Shown here piece after piece: positions 58,424-64,000 of a stretch of 64,000 nt of DNA. Each line of letters opens with the position of its first letter. Position 1 is the stretch's first letter. The stretch is from an uncultured Prevotellaceae bacterium. GTDB taxonomy: Bacteria > Bacteroidota > Bacteroidia > Bacteroidales > Muribaculaceae. Made by a program: the position numbers and the translations under genes. Under the pieces are notes generated by a model. The model made no database searches and had not been told where the DNA came from. It saw only the letters and a program-made list of their open reading frames with translations. Location: the NCBI GenBank assembly GCA_900318335.1, contig ONKF01000011.1:58569-122568 (forward strand), read 5' to 3'.

Positions 58424-59671
58424 ATGCCAACACAAGGAGTATATCAGTTAGATGGAAAATCGCATGAAGAAATAAAAGAATCTTTTATTCACTACATGAG
58501 CGACAAAAATGCTACATCAAAACAGATAAAGGATGCCGCAAACAGTAGATATGCTAAGATTGACGCAATTAGTATAGTCTCTAGTATTTGCAAGAAACTG
58601 TATGGTGTTGATAATGTGTTCTCAATCACTGAAGTTGCATCTATTATTAAGGTAAGTGAAGAACTGACTTTTTTGATTAATGACCCGAACAATGAAGCTA
58701 ATGTTAGAGAGTTAAAGAATAATCGAAGTTATATAAATAAGTATCGTGATTTTTTAATTTACTGCGCCAATTTAAATGATGGAACATTTGATTCTCAAAC
58801 CCCTTATGTCTTTGCTGAAGACATAGGCAAGCCATTTATTGCCGAAGAAAAATTTTATGAAATTGAAGAATTGATAAGACGGAAAAAGAATATCGTTCTT
58901 CAAGGAGCGCCTGGTGTGGGCAAAACCTTTTTAGCAAAAAGAATAGCTTATCAGTTGGTTGGAGCGAAGAAGGATGAAAATATCGAAACTATTCAGTTTC
59001 ATCAGTCATATAGTTATGAGGATTTTATCCAAGGTATTCGCCCAACAACATCAGGTGATTTTACGATTCGTAATGGCATTTTCTACAACTTTTGCGAAAA
59101 AGCTAAGAATAATCCCGATGAGGCTTTTGTTTTCATAATTGATGAAATTAATCGAGGTAATTTGAGTAAAATATTTGGAGAGTTGTTGATGCTGATAGAG
59201 TATGATAAACGCTCTCCTCGTTATGAACTTAAACTGACTTATAGTGAGGATAGCAGTCCAAAATTCTATGTGCCTGAGAATGTCTATATTATTGGTACGA
59301 TGAATACTGCTGACCGTTCGATTGCTATTGTTGATTATGCCTTGCGCCGTAGATTCGCTTTTTGTGATATTGAACCGGAATTTGGTGATACATTCAAGAA
59401 ATTTTTAGAAAGTTCATTAAGTAAAGATTTTGTAAAAAAGATATGTGAGAGGGTAACTCATGTTAATGATGTTATTCACAATTCCACATCTCTAGGAAAG
59501 GGATTTGAAATTGGACATAGTTACTTTTGCCAACTTAATTCAGTTGATGAAGAAAATGAGGCAGAGTGGTGGCAATCAATTTGTAAATACGAGTTGTTCC
59601 CTTATCTTCGTGAGATATGTTTTGATAATGATGACCTTTATAATGAGTTATGCCATATTTTAGGTGATTGA
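58424..59671 (+). CDS. mcrB: McrB-type AAA+ restriction ATPase/GTPase
   Basis: 415 residues. The AAA+ motor has Walker A LQGAPGVGKTFLAKRIAYQL, QFHQSYSYEDFIQGIRP, Walker B FIIDEINRGNLSKIFGELL and the McrB signature MNTADRSIAIVDYALRRRF. The N-terminal 140 residues, where target recognition should lie, do not resemble the classical McrB DNA-binding domain and are not recognised. McrB translocates DNA and recruits the McrC nuclease at modified cytosines. mcrC starts 3 bases after its stop. The region is distinctly AT-rich, which suggests transfer. Confidence 0.9.
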   Translation: MPTQGVYQLDGKSHEEIKESFIHYMSDKNATSKQIKDAANSRYAKIDAISIVSSICKKLYGVDNVFSITEVASIIKVSEELTFLINDPNNEANVRELKNNRSYINKYRDFLIYCANLNDGTFDSQTPYVFAEDIGKPFIAEEKFYEIEELIRRKKNIVLQGAPGVGKTFLAKRIAYQLVGAKKDENIETIQFHQSYSYEDFIQGIRPTTSGDFTIRNGIFYNFCEKAKNNPDEAFVFIIDEINRGNLSKIFGELLMLIEYDKRSPRYELKLTYSEDSSPKFYVPENVYIIGTMNTADRSIAIVDYALRRRFAFCDIEPEFGDTFKKFLESSLSKDFVKKICERVTHVNDVIHNSTSLGKGFEIGHSYFCQLNSVDEENEAEWWQSICKYELFPYLREICFDNDDLYNELCHILGD

Positions 59672-59674
59672 CGC

Positions 59675-60760
59675 ATGATGCGAAAGATACCCATACAGAA
59701 TATATACTACATTCTTTGTTACGCATGGGATATAGGTGAGATGCGTGACCAGGTTAATGTTGGCATAGAGCAATGTGATTCTATTGCGAATTTGCTTGTA
59801 CATGTTTTGCTGAACACAACAGAAAGATTATTGAAGAGAGGTTTAGCACAAGATTATATTATGTATGGCATTGAGGTAGATGGCATCAAAGGCAAAATTA
59901 ACATTGGAGAAACATTAAAGTCGGGTAGGTATCGGCTGGGGAAAATGTTTTGCAATTTGGATGAAATCACAACAGATATTTGTATTAATCAGATAATCTA
60001 TAGCTCACTCCGGAATTCTTTAAGAATTCAAAACTTATCTGAGCAGAATGAAACGAGATTACTGACGACCTTACGCAGAATGCCCAAAATGAAGTCTATC
60101 AAACTGACGGAAGGGTTGTTCAAATCAGTAAGACTTAATCGTAATAATCGATATTACCAGTTCGCACTAAATATTTGTCGCCTACTGCATCAGCTGCTTT
60201 TACCTAACGGAAATTCAAGTGATAAATGGGACTTTGCCGATTTTATTGAGGATGAGCGGGCAATGAATAGAATCTTTGAAAAGTTCCTAATGAATTTCTA
60301 TAAACAAGAGTGTCGCCAAGATTATCCTGAAGTAAGCCATGCACACATTCGTTTCCAATTGACGCCCTATGGTATGACTTTCGCCAAGAGTACAGATGAG
60401 GCTTATCGTTTGCTGCCATTAATGGAAACAGATGTGACTCTATTTAATCCTCATACAAAGAAGAAAATTATTCTTGACGCAAAGTACTATAAAGAAACAC
60501 TCGTTTCAAGGTATGGTGACAGTGGTAAGATAAGACGAGAACATATATCACAGATTCTCTCATATGTAATGAATCAGGAAAATGAGGATTCATTCACCCA
60601 AGAAACTAAAGGTATTTTGGTTTATCCAACAGTTGATTTGGAATTAGATGTCTCATATCAATATAAGAACACACAACATATTATTCAAATTTGCACAGTC
60701 AATTTGAATCAAGATTGGCAGATGATTGAAAAAAGATTGAAAGAGATTATAAATTTTTGA
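59675..60760 (+). CDS. mcrC: McrC-type restriction endonuclease
   Basis: 361 residues; tandem ATGs at 59675 and 59678. KIPIQNIYYILCYAWDIGEM is the McrC opening. The PD-(D/E)xK nuclease motif is Asp in METDVTLFNPHTKK and DAKYYKE in KIILDAKYYKETL. With McrB it cuts DNA carrying modified bases (type IV restriction). AT-rich like mcrB. No S subunit or methylase gene is present, as expected for type IV. Confidence 0.92.
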   Translation: MMRKIPIQNIYYILCYAWDIGEMRDQVNVGIEQCDSIANLLVHVLLNTTERLLKRGLAQDYIMYGIEVDGIKGKINIGETLKSGRYRLGKMFCNLDEITTDICINQIIYSSLRNSLRIQNLSEQNETRLLTTLRRMPKMKSIKLTEGLFKSVRLNRNNRYYQFALNICRLLHQLLLPNGNSSDKWDFADFIEDERAMNRIFEKFLMNFYKQECRQDYPEVSHAHIRFQLTPYGMTFAKSTDEAYRLLPLMETDVTLFNPHTKKKIILDAKYYKETLVSRYGDSGKIRREHISQILSYVMNQENEDSFTQETKGILVYPTVDLELDVSYQYKNTQHIIQICTVNLNQDWQMIEKRLKEIINF

Positions 60761-61263
60761 GTTGGAGTATTTGGAGAGTCTGCCTGACTATGTGCCGGTC
60801 AATCTGAATGTGCAATACACCTATCGAGACACCCTTTTGGGAAGCATTCTTAAGTGATTTCTGGGGTGGAGATGGCACCCGCGTTATGCTCGAGGGGTTC
60901 GCAGTTTAGGGGTTTAAGAGGGTTGTGCGTGTTGTCTGGTTTGTTGTTCCAGTTGTTTGAAAAAACGGTGCGTCAGACCCTTTAAACTCTAAACGCTAAA
61001 CTCTAAACTGCGAGCGGAGCGAGCATAGTTGAAAACAACAAATACAACAAATACAAATAATGTTGTCCCCGTTGCTTGAAAAAACTGTGCGTCAGCCCCT
61101 TTAAACTTTAAACTTTAAACTCTAAACTGCGAGCGGAGCGAGCATAGTGCTGGCTGGTGCCGAAGTTAGGCTGCGTCTCGGAAATGCTCAAATAAATTTT
61201 GATAATTTTGGCTGCGCCTCAGCCATTGAAAACAAGTCTTCATGGCATTTGGCTTGCACAAAA
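60761..61263. repeat. Gene-free stretch with intergenic repeat units 5 and 6
   Basis: Units at about 60941-61030 and 61031-61148, same orientation as the others, with end block GCGAGCGGAGCGAGC. Behind them is GGCTGCGTCTCGGAAATGCT and a second GGCTGCGCCTCAG (61170-61220). I see no gene in this stretch. Confidence 0.8.
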
Positions 61264-61295
61264 TTTGGCATTTCCCTCGACTTGCACTAACTTTG
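61264..61295 (+). promoter_or_regulatory. Promoter of thrS
   Basis: TTTG (61264-61267), 20 bases, TAACTTTG (61288-61295), a full consensus match 65 bases before the thrS start. Confidence 0.75.
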
Positions 61296-61359
61296 CAAGT
61301 TAAAATATGTTGTACTGTTGTAGGGTACAACGCAAATCATTAATTATCAAATACTTATT

Positions 61360-63302
61360 ATGATTAACATTAAGTTTCCTGACGGCAATGTACGTCAATA
61401 TGAGAGCGGTGTGACCCCTCTCGACATTGCCAAGAGCATTAGCGAAGGCTTTGCACGCAACGTGCTGGCCGCATCATTAAACGACGAGGAATGGGATATC
61501 TCACGCCCCATTTGTATGGATCGGCTCACCTGCTGGCCGAGGCACTGCAGGAGCTGTACCCCGGCGTACAGTTCGGTATCGGCCCCGCAGTAGAGAACGG
61601 TTTCTACTATGACATCGACACCGGTGACACCCCCTTGACCGACGCAGACTTCGCCAAGATTGAGAAGAAGATGACAGAACTCGCCCAGAAGAACGAGGAA
61701 GTGGTACGTGCCGACATCAGCAAGGCCGACGCGCTCAAGTTCTTCGGTGACAAGGGCCAGACCCTCAAGTGCGAGCTCATCAATGACCTGGAAGACGGTC
61801 ACATCACCACCTATACCCAGGGCAACTTCACCGACCTGTGCCGTGGCCCGCATATCCCCTCGACAGGCGCTATCAAGGCCATCAAGGTGATGTCGCTCGC
61901 CGGCGCTTACTGGCGCGGTGACGAGACCCGCCCCCAGCTTACACGTGTATATGGCATCACCTTCCCCAAGAAGAAGATGCTCGAGGAGTACCTGGTGCTG
62001 CTCGAGGAGGCCAAGAAACGCGACCACCGCAAGATCGGCAAGGAGATGGAGCTTTTTGCCTTCTCCCCGAACGTGGGACAGGGCCTGCCCCTGTGGCTCC
62101 CCAAGGGTGCCGCCCTGCGCAACCGCCTGCAGGACATGCTCGCCAAGATCCAGAAGCGTTATGGCTACCAGCAGGTCATCACCCCGCACATCGGCAACAA
62201 GCTGCTCTATGTGACCAGCGGACACTATGCCAAGTACGGTAAGGACTCCTTCCGTCCCATCACCACTCCCGAGGAGGGCGAGGAATACATGCTCAAGCCC
62301 ATGAACTGCCCCCACCACTGCGAGATCTACAAGACGGCTCCCCGCAGCTACCGTGACCTGCCCATCCGCTATGCCGAGTTCGGTACCGTTTACCGCTACG
62401 AGCAGAGTGGTGAGCTCCACGGCCTGACCCGCGTGCGCAGCTTCACCCAGGACGATGCCCACCTGTTCTGCACCCCCGATCAGTTGAAGCAGGAGTTCCT
62501 CGGTGTGATGGACATCATCTCGTTCATCTTCAGGGTATTCGGCTTTAACTACGAGGCTCAGATCTCGTTGCGTGACCCCAACAACAAGGATAAGTATGTG
62601 GGTACCGACGAGGTATGGGAAAAGGCCGAGCGCGCCATCATCGAGGCCTGTGAGGAAAAAGGCCTGGTTGCCAAGCAGGTGACCGGCGAGGCCGCCTTCT
62701 ACGGTCCCAAGCTCGACTTCATGGTCAAGGACGCACTGGGCCGCCGCTGGCAGCTCGGTACCATCCAGGTGGACTACAACCTGCCCGAGCGCTTCCAGCT
62801 CGAGTACACCGGCGCCGACAACCAGAAGCACCGTCCCGTCATGATCCACCGTGCCCCCTTCGGCTCGCTTGAGCGCTTTGTCGCCGTGCTCCTCGAGCAC
62901 ACCGCCGGCAAGCTGCCGCTGTGGCTCGTGCCCGACCAGTGCGTCGTGCTGCCCATCAGCGAGAAGTTCAACGACTACGCCCATCATGTTGCCGACGAGT
63001 TGAACAAACTCGACGTGCGTGCCATCGTCGATGACCGCAACGAGAAAATCGGCCGCAAGATCCGTGACAACGAGCTCAAACGCATCCCCTATCTGCTCAT
63101 CGTGGGTGAAAAAGAAGCAGGATGTGAAGAAGTTTCGATAAGAAAACAGGGCGAAGGTGATCAAGGTTCGAAAAAAATTACTACCTTTGCAGCCGATATT
63201 AATCGCGAAGTGGCAGAAAAAACCGTATCGTCCCGGGCCCAAGCGCCCGAGCAATGCCACCAGGCCCAAAGGCCGCAATCGCAAGATGGCAGGCAAAAAT
63301 GA
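61360..63302 (+). pseudogene. thrS: Threonyl-tRNA synthetase, frame-shifted by an internal deletion
   Basis: Frame one from ATG 61360 reads MINIKFPDGNVRQYESGVTP...[11 protein letters not shown], the TGS domain. Around 61515-61520 the sequence jumps to another frame, [20 protein letters not shown], which continues to 63302 through the editing domain, the catalytic core ([40 protein letters not shown]) and the anticodon domain ([20 protein letters not shown]). About 20 residues (end of TGS and FWHxS) are absent: roughly 61 bases. A working genome needs this enzyme, so the defect is probably not real. At the 3' end the frame also runs about 20 residues past the usual stop, into the infC gene. 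Confidence 0.85.
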
Positions 63303-63888
63303 CCAAGACACCAACGCGATAAATGATGAAATTCGCGCAAGTGAGGTGCGCCTGGTGGGTGACAACGTGGAGCAGGGCATTTATCCTATCGATCAGGCCC
63401 TGAAAATCGCCGAGGAGCAAGAATTGGACCTCATCCTTATCGCCCCTCAAGCCGAGCCTCCCGTGTGCCGAGTGATGGACTACCAGAAGTTCAAGTTCCA
63501 ACAGCGCAAGCACGCCAAGGAACAGAAGGCCAAGTCCACCAAACTCGTGGTCAAGGAAATTCGTTTCGGACCACAGACCGACGAGCATGACTACAACTTT
63601 AAGCTCAAGCATGCCATCGGTTTCCTCAAGGAAGGTGCCAAGGTGAAGAGCTATGTCTTCTTCAAGGGACGTTCCATCCTGTTCAAGGAACAGGGAGAGG
63701 TGCTCTTGCTCAGGTTCGCCAATGACCTGGAGGAATATGGTAAGCTGGACCAGATGCCAGTGCTCGAGGGAAAGCGCATGACCATCATGCTCTCGCCCAA
63801 GAAGCCCGGCAAGAAGAAAGAAGGCAGGGACGACGCCCCCGTGGCCGACACCCCAGTTCAGCAGGACAACACTCCCGACGAGGAGTAA
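63286..63888 (+). CDS. infC: Translation initiation factor IF-3
   Basis: 200 residues from ATG 63286. [80 protein letters not shown] and [14 protein letters not shown] are all IF-3. The same frame upstream still looks coding ([20 protein letters not shown]), and infC often uses a rare start, so the true start may be ATC 63202 (or ATA 63196), with the TACCTTTG at 63182-63189 as promoter. The acidic tail [19 protein letters not shown] is extra. IF-3 keeps subunits apart and proofreads the start codon. Confidence 0.9.
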   Translation: MAGKNDQDTNAINDEIRASEVRLVGDNVEQGIYPIDQALKIAEEQELDLILIAPQAEPPVCRVMDYQKFKFQQRKHAKEQKAKSTKLVVKEIRFGPQTDEHDYNFKLKHAIGFLKEGAKVKSYVFFKGRSILFKEQGEVLLLRFANDLEEYGKLDQMPVLEGKRMTIMLSPKKPGKKKEGRDDAPVADTPVQQDNTPDEE

Positions 63889-63974
63889 CCACAATAACTG
63901 AGAGAAGGAAGAGCATCAGGCTTGGTAAGTGCCTGGTCTCGATTAATTAATAACATTTTTTAAACTAAAACAAA

Positions 63975-64000
63975 ATGCCAAAAGTTAAGACGAATTCCGC
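63975..64000 (+). CDS. rpmI: 50S ribosomal protein L35, first codons only
   Basis: ATG at 63975 reads MPKVKTNS to the window edge, the usual L35 start, and the order infC-rpmI is standard. A CAGGC/GCCTG hairpin near 63915-63940 lies in between and could regulate the operon. Confidence 0.85.

Noticed and set aside
61395-63380. 661-codon frame on the minus strand opposite thrS
   Set aside because: Antisense shadow of thrS; the plus strand has unmistakable ThrRS motifs.

Overview
The window looks like chromosomal DNA of an anaerobic gut-type Bacteroidales bacterium. The evidence is a SusC/SusD pair with a family 43 glycoside hydrolase, promoters of the Bacteroidetes type (TTTG, about 20 bases, TAnnTTTG), almost no Shine-Dalgarno sites, a tmRNA with the tag GENNYALAA, DUF4301 and HU-CCDC81/SPOR proteins, and a TPP riboswitch in front of a TonB receptor and PnuT. 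Muribaculaceae or a close relative is my guess, not proven. Most genes are GC-rich; the McrBC block (about 58.2-60.8 kb) and the intergenic spaces are clearly more AT-rich.

Layout. 0-6.6 kb (minus): polysaccharide utilisation locus, susC-susD-GH43, the GH43 running off the left edge. 7.0-10.7 kb (minus): a radical SAM/SPASM enzyme, a small secreted protein with YGxP motifs and an acyl-carrier-like C-terminal domain, and a patatin/cPLA2-like lipase; I consider this the most novel-looking part. 10.9-12.0 kb: tmRNA with a truncated AAA ATPase abutting its terminator hairpin. 12.0-19.0 kb: exonuclease, a Rel synthetase with a ruined hydrolase site, DUF4301, thioredoxin, rpsF-rpsR-rplI, Dabb protein. 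19.2-35.9 kb: a dockerin-tailed secreted protein, rimO-ftsY, esterase-fucosidase, an Ntn hydrolase, a HU/SPOR protein, a uracil-DNA-glycosylase-like protein, an orphan polysaccharide export protein, clpB, rfbC, a GlmU-like protein.

36.2-47.35 kb: a complete type I-C CRISPR-Cas system (cas3-cas5c-cas8c-cas7c-cas4-cas1-cas2, with a probable internal cas11c) and an array that I count as 52 repeats, including one 7-nt mini-spacer made by a 39-nt tandem duplication. 47.5-56.1 kb: C69 dipeptidase, thiamine uptake operon (TPP riboswitch, TonB receptor, pnuT), second dockerin-tailed protein, a stray pnuT 3' fragment, and a Upf1-like helicase. 56.1-61.3 kb: M50-like membrane protease, small unknown gene and McrBC, separated by six copies of an intergenic repeat. 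61.36 kb to the end: thrS-infC-rpmI.

Two housekeeping genes, rpsF and thrS, each appear to lack about 61-62 bases inside a conserved part and so are frame-shifted. The similar sizes make an assembly fault the first suspicion, but it should be tested. Defence functions (CRISPR I-C, McrBC) sit about 10 kb apart in the right half.
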